DNA from: Desulfovibrio inopinatus DSM 10711
GTDB taxonomy: Bacteria; Desulfobacterota; Desulfovibrionia; Desulfovibrionales; Desulfovibrionaceae
NCBI RefSeq assembly: GCF_000429305.1
Contig: NZ_AUBP01000007.1
Location: 124,001 to 188,000, forward strand
Length of the DNA stretch: 64,000 bases
Reading direction: 5' to 3'
The first letter of the stretch is position 1. Every line of letters starts with the position of its first letter. Position numbers and translations under genes: made by a program. This document shows positions 38,497 through 47,239 of this stretch, piece by piece. The notes under the pieces were generated by a model. That model made no database searches, was not told the DNA's origin, and was given only the letters and a program-made list of their open reading frames with translations.

Positions 38497-38986
38497 TAGC
38501 TACCACCCTGTCCTCGCTCTGAAACTGGTTTACATACTCGCCGCGATCCTGGTGGTTGGGCCGACCGTGAAAATGGGCTGATCCACTTTCGAGCGCGGGT
38601 CTTGGCCCTGTCGAGGCGGTGGCGCTTTTAAGGGTGGCGCTTTTAAGGGTGGTGGTGAGGATCAAAACTGGCTACTGCTGGGCTCAGCGTTGTTGGTCCT
38701 GCCGACCTCGGGCCTGTGGATGATGCACGACATCGGATACGGATGGTCAACCGGCTGGCTGATGCTCTCGATCGCTTTCAGCCTGCTTCTGATCCTCGCC
38801 TTTATCGTGGGGGAGAAGACCGAGCGGCGACTGCTTGAGATCGCGATAAACGCATCGCAACGCGCTGAACCCGCCTTGCCCGACAACGACGCAACCTTCC
38901 TGCAGAGAAAGGCCTCACCCATCGGAACCGCTGCGTTTTTCCTGAGCGTGGTGACACTTTTCCTGATGGTTTTCAAGCCCTTCTGA
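38497..38986 (+). pseudogene. Broken small integral membrane protein gene (DUF2269-like)
   Basis: A first segment encodes LALKLVYILAAILVVGPTVK and ends at a TGA at about 38579. After a gap with a duplicated 14-16 bp motif (GGTGGCGCTTTTAAGG, twice near 38619-38650) a second segment encodes NWLLLGSALLVLPTSGLWMM and continues through further membrane helices to VVTLFLMVFKPF. Together they look like the two ends of one four-helix membrane protein with an internal deletion and a stop. The resemblance to DUF2269-type proteins is from memory of the pattern and is uncertain. It is probably non-functional. Confidence 0.55.
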
Positions 38987-39077
38987 CGGTCCCCAACCTG
39001 CGGCGCAACTTGACCGACGCAAACAGGAATTGGCTGGAATCCGCCAGCACACCTGCACCACACGAAAGGATCAATTC

Positions 39078-39758
39078 ATGACATCGCAACATGGCGGAGT
39101 CGACCGCGGACATGAGCGCTCTCTGGGAGCCAAGCTGACCTTTGCCATACTGCATGGCGTCATTGTCCTGATCGCCCTCTGGTTGGCCTTTGGCGGATTC
39201 GACTGGGCCGACCCCGCCCGCGCCAAGGTTCTGGCGGGATGTGCTGTGCTCTACTGGCTGCGGCATATGGTGACGCTGTTCGTGCTGATGCAGCGCAAGG
39301 TGGCGATCTCCGAGGCGCTGGGGCTGAGCGCCTTCATGGCGATCTTCGAACTCGGGATCCTTCTGTTGGGCGCCGGGGTCCTCTCGGGCACGGCCACGCC
39401 GTTCGGAACCTGGGACTGGGTCGGGGCCGCGCTGCTTCTGACGGGGTCATATCTCAACACCGGGTCGGAACTTCAGCGTCGCGCCTGGAAGAAGCTGCCA
39501 TCCTCGAAAGGGCGCTGTTACACGGGCGGGCTGTTCGCCTGGTCCATGCATATCAACTATTTCGGCGATACCGTGCTGTTCACCGGATGGGTCTTGTTCG
39601 CGGCCTCACCCTGGGCTCTTTCGATCCCCTTGCTGATGGCGACGATGTTCGTCTTCTACCATATTCCGCCGCTCGATGCCTATTTGGCTGACCGCTATGG
39701 TGACGAGTTCAAGGCTTATGCGAAAAGAACGGCGAAATTCATTCCCTTCATCTACTGA
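39078..39758 (+). CDS. DUF1295 / isoprenylcysteine-methyltransferase-like membrane protein
   Basis: 226 residues from the ATG at 39078 (AAAGGA upstream). Six or so transmembrane helices; the C-terminal part LFAWSMHINYFGDTVLFTGW...MFVFYHIPPLDAYLADRYGDEFKAYAKRTAKFIPFIY matches the ICMT/DUF1295 steroid-reductase-like superfamily, where the terminal His/Glu/Tyr-rich region binds SAM or NADPH. The exact activity cannot be told. GC-rich, with codon use unlike the host; probably transferred together with the TetR gene upstream. Confidence 0.8.
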   Translation: MTSQHGGVDRGHERSLGAKLTFAILHGVIVLIALWLAFGGFDWADPARAKVLAGCAVLYWLRHMVTLFVLMQRKVAISEALGLSAFMAIFELGILLLGAGVLSGTATPFGTWDWVGAALLLTGSYLNTGSELQRRAWKKLPSSKGRCYTGGLFAWSMHINYFGDTVLFTGWVLFAASPWALSIPLLMATMFVFYHIPPLDAYLADRYGDEFKAYAKRTAKFIPFIY

Positions 39759-40325
39759 TTTGAGACGAACGAAAAAAGCATGGCCAAGATCGTTCCTTCA
39801 CACGGTTGAGAACGCCGGTGCAAAAATCCCCCACTTGAAGCGGCCGGATGATCCGGCTATTGGCCGGAGCAAAATTCCGCCAGTGTTCACCTTCTCGCCT
39901 TTGGCAGAGGGCGGGGATGAAGGGCGTGGAACTTTATGGGCGTGTCAGGCGGGCGGCTTTCGTCGAAGGCCTGAGCCGGCGCTGTCCCCGTCAGCGCCAA
40001 AGGCACAGATTTGAGGTTGTGATGTAAGCAGGATTTGGGCTTCGTCGTGGTGACGAAGGAACGAATCTATGGACGCCCCTCGCGCAAGGTGTTTTTCATG
40101 ATCGTACTGACGGCATTGGATGCGTGAATCTATCCGACCTTTGATTGAATCGCTTCGGCTTCCGGCCACGATGGGATCCGCTCGTCTCAGTGCCTTTCAA
40201 GATGACCGGCCTTTCATAGCCATCGCTCCTTGCAGGCTGTGAACTGGCGGCCCTTGCCGTTACACCATCGTTCTCTCACCTCACATTCTGTGCACATCCA
40301 AGACCTTTGCGGTCTCTCTTGGATG
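39759..40325. other. Non-coding part of the island, downstream of transposase remnant
   Basis: About 570 bp with no supportable gene. A segment around 39,825-39,895 is rich in short inverted repeats (GGCCGGATGATCCGGC). As the transposase remnant is read leftwards, this is its 3' non-coding flank, which in one IS110-family subgroup encodes the bridge RNA. Confidence 0.45.
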
Positions 40326-40983
40326 CTAAGCCGCCTTGTCGTTTTCTCCGTTGCGCAAGATTGCCCAGGCAATCCGCGCGGTCTTATTGGCCATTGCCAC
40401 GAGAGTTTTGTTGTGGCCCGCACGTGTGAGCAGGTCTTGCGCCCATTGTCAGCGCTGATCGTTGCGCTGGGCTGATTCTGATCAGGACGGATCGTGCGCC
40501 GTGTATGAGCTGATGGCGCAAGTAATGATTTCCGCGCTTATCTATTCCGCCAAGCCGTGGTTTACCACCCGTCGTGTATTGTCGCGGGACAAACCCGATC
40601 CATGCCGCGAGCGCCCGGCCAAATGCGAAGTGGCGACCAACATCGATGGCGGCAATCAGAGCGGTGGCAACCACCGGACCCACTCCGGGACGTGTTGACA
40701 GGCGCCTGCACCGTTCATCCTTCCGGCAGATCGCAGCAAGCTTTCGGTCGATCGCAGTGATACGGCATCCAGGGCTTGAAATTCGGCTATGAGCGCATCG
40801 AAGTTCTCTGATGCCAATGGGGATATTGGTGCATCCTCGACGGCATTACGGATGTTTTTGCGGAACCGAAAGGCGCCGACAGGAATGACAACTCCGTATT
40901 CGGCCAAGAGGCCGCGAATATGATTAATCAGTCCCTTGCGTTGCGTAATGAGCCGGTCGCGCGTTCGATGGAGCATCTGCAGG
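40326..40983 (-). pseudogene. IS110-family transposase remnant, 5'-truncated and frameshifted
   Basis: Three consecutive frames together encode the middle and C-terminal part of an IS110/IS1111-type transposase: LQMLHRTRDRLITQRKGLIN, then GVGPVVATALIAAID and GGKPRLGGIDKRGNHYLRHQ, then VAMANKTARIAWAILRNGEN before a TAG at 40326-40328. Frameshifts lie near 40,720 and 40,450. The N-terminal DEDD catalytic domain is absent: the remnant begins right at the boundary of the CRISPR repeat at 40984. The element cannot transpose. Confidence 0.85.
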
Positions 40984-41015
40984 GTTTCAATCCACGCACC
41001 CGCGTGGGGTGCGAC
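40984..41015. CRISPR. CRISPR repeat, leader-proximal, of the reduced locus
   Basis: 32 bp identical to the main-array repeat (GTTTCAATCC... ending GGGGTGCGAC). Followed at 41016 by a sequence homologous to the main-array leader. Confidence 0.93.
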
Positions 41016-41330
41016 TGCCACCTCGGGAGGCCTTGTGTGATGCGGGTTGCGCCATCATTTTCCGCGAATCTTCCTGGGAAAAGAGGATTGCTTGGCATTC
41101 GCGGATTGGAGGTCGCGACCAATGCATATCGGCTCTATCGGGAGCGTTTCGTGTGCACGCGACTCTAACGCTGACAGCTGTTCCGTTGTTTCATTGCTAT
41201 CCATGTGTACAGTCATCTGTTTGAAAATCGCAAGTCCGAGCCTTACGGCAGTATAGTGCGCCTTGAGAGATTTGATGCAACAATACATGAAATTTCAGAT
41301 GGTTATCTTTTGTCATTTCATGTTCCATGT
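41016..41330 (-). promoter_or_regulatory. Diverged copy of the CRISPR leader
   Basis: Begins GCCACCTCGGGAGGCCTTG (41017 on), as does the sequence after the last repeat of the main array (49379 on), and shares CCTGGGAAAAGAGGATTGCT and GGCATTCGCGG with 49,523 onward. A segment of about 80 bp is missing, its ends being TCCGCGAATC direct repeats in the main leader. Similarity continues to about 41,310 (GAAATTTCA). Nothing further was recognised up to 41,435. Confidence 0.8.
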
Positions 41331-41435
41331 ACTTCCTCCAGATCACCTGCAGCTTCCAAATCCGTTGTGCTCTTATGTGTGTCCATGCTCCTCGTTAAAA
41401 AAGGCGATCATCCAAGTCATTGCTCCATACCGCCA

Positions 41436-42230
41436 TCAAGGCCGTTTCGGACCGGGTAAACAAGAAACCCTCGGTTTTTGAGTAAAGGGGTTCATATCAA
41501 CAAGTATATCCCAATCGTATACGGCGGAGAGCATGTTCGTCGTCAACACAGCATTGGGAGATCCTGTCGCGATACAGGTTCCATTTTTAAGGAGGACGAG
41601 AGATTGTCCATAGGTGGATGCGATATTCAAGTCATGAGATATCATGATAATCGTCATTTTGTGGCGTGTACGCATGCATTCCAGCATGTTCATGATGCTC
41701 ATTTGATGTCCAGGGTCCAGGCTTGCCGTGGGTTCGTCGAGAAGTAAGACTTTGGGGAGACGGCACAAGGCTTGGGCTAACAATGTCCGGCTCAACTCTC
41801 CACCGCTCAGGGTGGAGAGTCGCCGTTGCCGCAAATGCGCAACGTTCGTCATTTCCATTGCCCATTCAACGGCATCACTATCTTGCTTTTGCTCAATGCC
41901 GAAGAGGCCCAATCGTGGTGCTCGACCGAGCTGGACGACCATTTCTACACTGAACGGGATATCTGTTATCGGAAACTGGGGCAGGTGTGAAACCGTACAT
42001 GCCAGTTTGGCTGGGGGTATTCCGGCCAACTCGTCTCCGAAGAGTTGAATCGTGCCGGAGTAACCGCGAAGGTGACCCACCAAAGCTCGCAATAAGGTTG
42101 TTTTTCCCGATCCATTCGGGCCCACAATGATACAAAAATCTCCCTCTTGAATCGTCAGATCAAGAGGGCCAAGGACGCGTTTGCCATGGATGTAAATTGT
42201 CGTTTCGTTGAGTTTGTAGACGGGAATCAT
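41436..42230 (-). CDS. btuD: Cobalamin-type ABC transporter ATPase
   Basis: 264 residues of the FecE/BtuD group. Walker A GPNGSGKTT (37-45), signature LSGGE (141-145), Walker B VLLLDEP (161-167), and ISHDLNIAS as the switch His region. It powers import across the inner membrane with the BtuC-type permease encoded by the overlapping gene (4 bp overlap). The operon begins with a cobalamin riboswitch, a BtuB-type receptor and cbiZ, so corrinoids are the likely substrate rather than siderophores. Confidence 0.92.
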   Translation of the reverse strand: MIPVYKLNETTIYIHGKRVLGPLDLTIQEGDFCIIVGPNGSGKTTLLRALVGHLRGYSGTIQLFGDELAGIPPAKLACTVSHLPQFPITDIPFSVEMVVQLGRAPRLGLFGIEQKQDSDAVEWAMEMTNVAHLRQRRLSTLSGGELSRTLLAQALCRLPKVLLLDEPTASLDPGHQMSIMNMLECMRTRHKMTIIMISHDLNIASTYGQSLVLLKNGTCIATGSPNAVLTTNMLSAVYDWDILVDMNPFTQKPRVSCLPGPKRP

Positions 42231-43237
42231 GGTCCACTCCGTCTGAGCAAATAGAAAAATGCGGGTGCGCCAACGAGAGAAGTCAAAACGCCCACAGGCA
42301 TAACGCCTTGTTGTGAAAGAAGGCGTGCTCCTACATCACAAAAGACGAGAAATGTTGCACCGAAGAGAACGGCTCCAGGAACAAGAACTCTATGATCGTA
42401 CCCAACGATAAGGCGCATGATATGCGGACAGACCAATCCCACAAATCCAAGTAAACCGGTTTGGCTCACCACTGCAGAGGTCATGACGACACTGGAGAAA
42501 AGCAACAATCCCGTAACGAGACGAATCCTTACGCCAAGATTTCGTGCTGCTTCGCGGCCAAGAAGGAGAAGATTCATTTTGTGAGATAACAATATTGGAA
42601 TCACTGCAACCGGCAACACCCAGAATCCTAAGCTGTATGCTGAGTCTAAGTCTGCTGCTGAAGTGTCTCCCATAAGCCATAAGAGCGTTGTTCGCAGCGT
42701 ATGATCCTGGGCTATAGCAATGAAGAACAATATTATCGCAGAACAAAACGTATTGACCATGACCCCGGATAAAATGAGTGAGGACGAAGAAATGCTTCCT
42801 TGTTTTCGGGAGAGGGCTACTGAAGCCCCGAATGCGGCTAACGCCCCGGTAAACGCAAGTGGTCCCGCTCCCCAAAAGACGGGAAGACCAAGCAGCATCC
42901 CGCTGATTCCCCCCAACGCAGCGCCTCCAGAGACCCCAAGAATATAGGGATCAGCTAATGGATTGCGCAGCACCGCCTGAAAAACAAGACCACTTAACGA
43001 AAGCGCTCCGCCAGCCAAAGCGGCGAGGAGTGTTCGAGGAAGTCGAAGTTTCAACAGAATAGCGTGGGCAATGGGATCGGACTGACCATAACCGAGCAGT
43101 GTCTGCACAAAGCGGAGAGGAGATATGTCGCTTGACCCAGCCATAATTCCTGCCACGAAGCCTATGACCAACAGGCAGACCAGGGGCAAGCAGATGACTC
43201 CTATCCGACGAAGCAGGCCCGCGTTTGACAAGATCAC
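42227..43237 (-). CDS. btuC: Cobalamin-type ABC transporter permease
   Basis: 336 residues, FecCD/BtuC family with about ten membrane helices. LRLPRTLLAALAGGALSLSGLVFQAVLRNPLADPYILGVSGGAALGG is the family signature; GFVGLVCPHIMRLIVGYDHR is the cytoplasmic coupling loop. Stop and start codons overlap those of the neighbours by 4 bp (ATPase downstream, binding protein upstream). It imports corrinoids delivered by the BtuF-type protein. Confidence 0.93.
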   Translation of the reverse strand: MILSNAGLLRRIGVICLPLVCLLVIGFVAGIMAGSSDISPLRFVQTLLGYGQSDPIAHAILLKLRLPRTLLAALAGGALSLSGLVFQAVLRNPLADPYILGVSGGAALGGISGMLLGLPVFWGAGPLAFTGALAAFGASVALSRKQGSISSSSLILSGVMVNTFCSAIILFFIAIAQDHTLRTTLLWLMGDTSAADLDSAYSLGFWVLPVAVIPILLSHKMNLLLLGREAARNLGVRIRLVTGLLLFSSVVMTSAVVSQTGLLGFVGLVCPHIMRLIVGYDHRVLVPGAVLFGATFLVFCDVGARLLSQQGVMPVGVLTSLVGAPAFFYLLRRSGP

Positions 43238-44142
43238 TGTGAAGCCTTCCCCGCACGGGGAGATTGGGTATGAATCATTTTGGCAAGTTGCTGTATGCCT
43301 TGCGCAATGCGTGGGCCTGGTCGATCGAAGAGGTCGGAATCCAGAATATAAATTCTGTCGTCACGCACAGCCGGAACCTCCGGCCAGCTCTGCCATTGCT
43401 CCTTTGCTGCTTCGAACTCCCCTTGACCCATTGTGGGAATGAGGATGACCTCAGGCATGAAGACGACAGCCTGTTCTCTGGTCAACTGAGGGTAGCCCTT
43501 TATGGATAAACAAACGTTATGACCTCCAGCGATCTCGATGAGTTCGTTGATAAATGTATCGCGACATGCTGTGTACATGGGGGTGTTCCCGATTTGATAC
43601 AGCACTTTGGGTTTGGGACTGTTGGAGTAGGTTGTCTTCATCCGGTCCATCGTTTCTTGGAGAGTGAAAACTAACGCGGCAGCCCGATCTGAGGCACCAA
43701 GCACATTTCCAAGCGTCGTAATGGAGCTCAAAACTGCATTCAATGTGTTACTCTTCACAAGAACAACAGGAAGATTGAATGATTTGAGACGTTCGATGAC
43801 TTCCGGTGGCGTCATTTCGACTATGCCTAAACACAGATCGGGTTCCAAGGCGACGATTCGTTCCACATCAGGCCGAATATACGTTCCAACCCGCGGCAGT
43901 TCTTTGGCTGCTTCAGGATAATTGCTGTAAACGGTGGCTCCCTTCACGACATCACTTCGTCCAAGGGCGTAAACAATTTCCGTCACACTTGGAGCTAAAC
44001 AAATGACTCGTTGTGGATTTTGGGGGATTGTGATCTCGGCGCCAGTCTGATCGATAACATTTTGGTTTTCTTGGGCTACAGCGAGCCCGAGAGCAAGGAA
44101 TATTGCGCAACATGAAAGAATAATCGCTTTGATGTGCATCAT
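43234..44142 (-). CDS. btuF: BtuF-type periplasmic corrinoid-binding protein
   Basis: 302 residues with a signal peptide (AIILSCCAIFLALGLAVAQ). The helical-backbone metal-receptor fold is shown by PQRVICLAPSVTEIVYALGRSDVVKG, RPDVERIVALEPDLCLGI and the C-terminal region DRIYILDSDLFDRPGPRIAQGIQQLA. It captures corrinoid in the periplasm and hands it to BtuCD. A second ATG three nucleotides in is an equally good start. Located 3 bp after cbiZ. Confidence 0.9.
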   Translation of the reverse strand: MMHIKAIILSCCAIFLALGLAVAQENQNVIDQTGAEITIPQNPQRVICLAPSVTEIVYALGRSDVVKGATVYSNYPEAAKELPRVGTYIRPDVERIVALEPDLCLGIVEMTPPEVIERLKSFNLPVVLVKSNTLNAVLSSITTLGNVLGASDRAAALVFTLQETMDRMKTTYSNSPKPKVLYQIGNTPMYTACRDTFINELIEIAGGHNVCLSIKGYPQLTREQAVVFMPEVILIPTMGQGEFEAAKEQWQSWPEVPAVRDDRIYILDSDLFDRPGPRIAQGIQQLAKMIHTQSPRAGKASQ

Positions 44143-44145
44143 TTC

Positions 44146-44808
44146 TTATGTTCTCCACATCAACGACATTTCAAGCGCTTCAATGACGGTTTTGGCAAGC
44201 ATTTCCCCGAAGGGAACATGTTTACCGCACCAACGCAGCGGAGGACCTTCACCACAAGCAATGGCAACACTATCTGTGCCTGTCCCTGTTGCGATCAGTC
44301 CACTGACAGGACTTTTTACCGCCAGCTTTTCCAATACAGCGGCTTTCGCTTCCGTTGTGATCATAATGGCCTCTATCATAGCAGCGTCGGTAAGATTCGC
44401 GTTGGTGGCCGCAATGATGTTAATGGTCCCACATGGAAGCGTTGCTTCCGCAGTTGGGTGAAAATCAGCCTTGTCGCCAGCCCGCCGGGCATTGGATAGG
44501 CCCGACGTGAGGACGAGAACGAGGGTGATGCCATTTCGGTTACTGGTAGCAATGCGGCAGGATTTCATGGATGCGGCGGTCATCATGCCGATGAAAGGTT
44601 CTTTCCACCCGTGTTTTCGGCAATAGGTTGCCAGCGTTTTTTCCGGAGGTTCGTAGGCCGTCGGTGGGAGGTAAGGACTTTCCTTCACCTTAAGTATGCA
44701 GCACGAACGCGCACGAGTCATACCGCCCCCCAAAGGCGCAGAGCCGCACGCCCGCCATGTTGCCGGGAGTTCCAGCATAACATGGTCGGGCGTGCGTTGA
44801 AATCGCAT
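44146..44808 (-). CDS. cbiZ: Adenosylcobinamide amidohydrolase
   Basis: About 220 residues from the ATG at 44808; the exact start is uncertain because AAGGG sits very close to it. CbiZ (PF01955) motifs: GGGMTRARSC near the N-terminus, LTSGLSNARRAGDKADF, GTINIIAATNANLTDAAMIEAI, ATGTGTDSVAIA and GKHVPFGEMLAKTV. The enzyme cleaves adenosylcobinamide or pseudocobalamin to adenosylcobyric acid so that imported incomplete corrinoids can be rebuilt with the proper lower ligand. Its place between the TonB-dependent receptor and BtuFCD indicates a salvage operon. Confidence 0.9.
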   Translation of the reverse strand: MRFQRTPDHVMLELPATWRACGSAPLGGGMTRARSCCILKVKESPYLPPTAYEPPEKTLATYCRKHGWKEPFIGMMTAASMKSCRIATSNRNGITLVLVLTSGLSNARRAGDKADFHPTAEATLPCGTINIIAATNANLTDAAMIEAIMITTEAKAAVLEKLAVKSPVSGLIATGTGTDSVAIACGEGPPLRWCGKHVPFGEMLAKTVIEALEMSLMWRT

Positions 44809-44845
44809 CCCTTGCAATGCAGGGAGAGCGACAGAGCATGCCGTA

Positions 44846-46846
44846 TTAAAAGGTGTATTCAAGACCAACGGCGAATGTCCTTCCCGGCATGGGGTATCCG
44901 TCGACATAACTGTATTGCTCATCCGTGATATTATCGACCTTGACGTAGGCTGACAGACAATCAAGCGGGTTCACGGTGAGTCTGGCGTTCAAGATGAAGA
45001 ACGGGTCTTTATCTTTGGCTCGACCGTATCGGGGAGAAGAATAATTCCATTCAACGACTTTTTGAGGACCTTGCCATTGTCCGTTGACGTCCAGGCTCAC
45101 CAAGGAGTCAAAATCAAGCTGTAATCCTGGTGTAAAACTATATTCAGAGAGGTTGAGAATCGTATCTGTACCTCGTGCTTGCTCGATAGACGTATCTTCT
45201 TCTCGGCGTTCAAGATACCAAATTCCGTTGATATATGGCGTAACGGAAAGCGTGTGATCTTTAATTTCGAAGGGGTGGGTGTAACTGAGAAATCCCTCTA
45301 CCCCTGTGAGGCGCCAACCATCAGAGTTGGTCCATGTTTGCCAGGGGGAAGATCCTGGAACAGAGGTGGAGGTAATGGCGTCGTAATACAGGGTGTGAAA
45401 AAGCGTTCCATCGAGTTGTAAGCCTTTATAATCAATATTAAAGCCACCCTCAAACGTAGTGGATTGCTCGGGCTTCAGACCGGCGTTGCCAACATAGGAA
45501 ACGGTCCCCATTTGGTAGCGCCCTGAAAATTTATACGCGTCCGGTGGAGTGAAAGCCGAACCGGCGGAAAGACGTAACGCAAGCCAATCGGTTGTTTGCC
45601 AGTTTACCCCAGCCCGCCAGCTGATGTGTTCCATCGTTTTATTTTGGGAAGATACGTCGGAGATAAGGTCATTACTGTGTATGCCCAAGAAGTACTGATC
45701 AAAACGAGCTCCACCAATAAAGGTGAAATCTCCGACGGTGATCTTTTCTTCGCCGTAAATGGACCAACTGTCATAGGAACTGTTCGGGGCGTACACGCCG
45801 TCACCGTCTCGTTTTTCATAAATGGACATCCACCTGCCGCCCAGTGTGAAGCGACCGAAGGAGAAGGTGGGAACCGTTATCCGACCGTCAAAACCGAATT
45901 GATCGGTGACTATTTCTGATTTTTGATAATAGGGCGTATCATTATCTGCATAGTAATGTTCCCCGCCCCAGGCTGCGAGACGCCAGTTTACATCCCACGA
46001 TGGTGCTTCGCCCTCGTACACCATGGAAAGATATTTCATTGTGTCATCAATGTTCGCGACGCGGGTCGGCGAGTACGTGGGGCCTGGGTTACCCACGTTC
46101 CACGCGTTGAAATAGTTTCCTAAAATGTGGAAGGTATGATTCTCGGATGGAGAAATCGTTAACGTCCCGGATGCTGCACCGTCATGATAGGCCGTGTTAT
46201 CGTACCTATCACCATCTCCCATGTCGTATTGCTCATCGGACGTGACGCGACCAGCCAGAGAATATCCAATAGCCCCGTCTGCCACGCTCCCCTGGATTGA
46301 TCCCCGAGGCTGTACATGGTTGAAGCTTCCATACTCCATGGAAACTTTGCCGGATACATCACCCTTGCCGCGTTTGGTGATGATATTGATAACGCCACCC
46401 ATTGCTGAAGCTCCGTACAGTACGGAGCCTGGACCACGCATCACTTCTACCCGCTCTACGTTGTCCAAGGGGATAATGGAAAGGTTACCGGAGCCCAATG
46501 GATTACCGTCGACTAAAACGAGCGTTTTCGCGTCTATATTGGCTCCAGGGGATTTATACGTCTCAAATCCGCGTACCCGCATACTTGTATATGCTCCTGG
46601 ATATTTTATGGCTGTTCCGGGTATCTGTTTGGTAATGAGTTCATCTAACGTGTCCACGCCAAGATGATCGATTTCATCTCGGTCGATGACTTGGACATGC
46701 ACCGGAAGCTCCTTCTTGGGAGCTGGTTCCGAAATGCCCGTGACGACCATTTCTGGTAATGTTTGGGGGGTATCGCCGCGTTCCGCGGCAAAACTAAGTA
46801 CGGGAAGCACCAAGAGCGCAATAAGCGCAACAGAAAACAAACGCAT
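44846..46846 (-). CDS. btuB: TonB-dependent outer-membrane cobalamin receptor
   Basis: 666 residues from the ATG at 46846 (AGGAGG 7 nt upstream). Signal peptide MRLFSVALIALLVLPVLSFA, a TonB-box-like PEMVVTGI, plug domain (VQVIDRDEIDHLGVDTLDELI, RVEVMRGPGSVLYGASAMGGVINIITKRG), then a 22-strand-type barrel ending in the aromatic terminus TFAVGLEYTF. It imports corrinoids across the outer membrane with TonB energy. A B12 riboswitch lies in its leader and tonB diverges upstream. Confidence 0.93.
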   Translation of the reverse strand: MRLFSVALIALLVLPVLSFAAERGDTPQTLPEMVVTGISEPAPKKELPVHVQVIDRDEIDHLGVDTLDELITKQIPGTAIKYPGAYTSMRVRGFETYKSPGANIDAKTLVLVDGNPLGSGNLSIIPLDNVERVEVMRGPGSVLYGASAMGGVINIITKRGKGDVSGKVSMEYGSFNHVQPRGSIQGSVADGAIGYSLAGRVTSDEQYDMGDGDRYDNTAYHDGAASGTLTISPSENHTFHILGNYFNAWNVGNPGPTYSPTRVANIDDTMKYLSMVYEGEAPSWDVNWRLAAWGGEHYYADNDTPYYQKSEIVTDQFGFDGRITVPTFSFGRFTLGGRWMSIYEKRDGDGVYAPNSSYDSWSIYGEEKITVGDFTFIGGARFDQYFLGIHSNDLISDVSSQNKTMEHISWRAGVNWQTTDWLALRLSAGSAFTPPDAYKFSGRYQMGTVSYVGNAGLKPEQSTTFEGGFNIDYKGLQLDGTLFHTLYYDAITSTSVPGSSPWQTWTNSDGWRLTGVEGFLSYTHPFEIKDHTLSVTPYINGIWYLERREEDTSIEQARGTDTILNLSEYSFTPGLQLDFDSLVSLDVNGQWQGPQKVVEWNYSSPRYGRAKDKDPFFILNARLTVNPLDCLSAYVKVDNITDEQYSYVDGYPMPGRTFAVGLEYTF

Positions 46847-46967
46847 AAAAAAACCTCCTGCAAAGTTACAATGCAAGGAGGCTCCGAGGGAAAAAAGGAT
46901 TCTTCTGACTCCACAATGGAGACAGTCACCTATGTTTTCGGCTTGGCCTCGAAGCCTACAACAGACC

Positions 46968-47151
46968 TTTCGTAGGCTGGTCTCCCGGCTCGAAGATCAT
47001 TCTACTCACCACGCCTTCCCATTCCTTCCCCATATGTATAGGGTGAAACAGTGGCAACGTGCGGTTTTCGTCCCTTCTCACGGTTGCGGGCCAGCGCCGG
47101 TTTCACACCGGACTTCCCATTTACCCTCAAAAAAATTGAGGACCTACGAAA
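46968..47151 (-). ncRNA. Cobalamin riboswitch controlling btuB-cbiZ-btuFCD
   Basis: On the minus strand: P1 arm TTTCGTAGG (from 47151) pairs with CCTACGAAA (to 46968). Inside are GGAAGTCCGGTGTGAAACCG, CCGCAACCGTGA and GCCACTG, and the 3' B12 box AGCCGGGAGACCAGCCTAC. All are conserved elements of the AdoCbl riboswitch. The btuB ribosome binding site follows about 100 nt downstream, so control may be of translation or termination. Confidence 0.95.
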
Positions 47152-47239
47152 ATAGATATATTTCCCAAAGGGCTTTATAACATGATGATAAACCTGTCAA
47201 AATGAATACAATACCTGATTTACCGAAACCAATGCGACC

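Larger units (their letters stand above)
37760..40983. mobile_element. Foreign GC-rich island bounded by CRISPR repeats
   Basis: 3,224 bp lying exactly between two CRISPR repeats. Most of it is GC-rich with alphaproteobacterial-looking codon use, unlike the flanks. It holds a TetR regulator, a broken membrane gene, a DUF1295/ICMT-like gene, about 570 bp without a gene, and a transposase remnant cut off at the right-hand repeat. The first 170 bp (37760-37930) hold nothing I recognise. Confidence 0.75.

Noticed and set aside
41055-41288. 77-codon minus-strand frame in the leader copy
   Set aside because: The homologous stretch in the main leader does not keep an open frame, so the similarity is at the DNA level.
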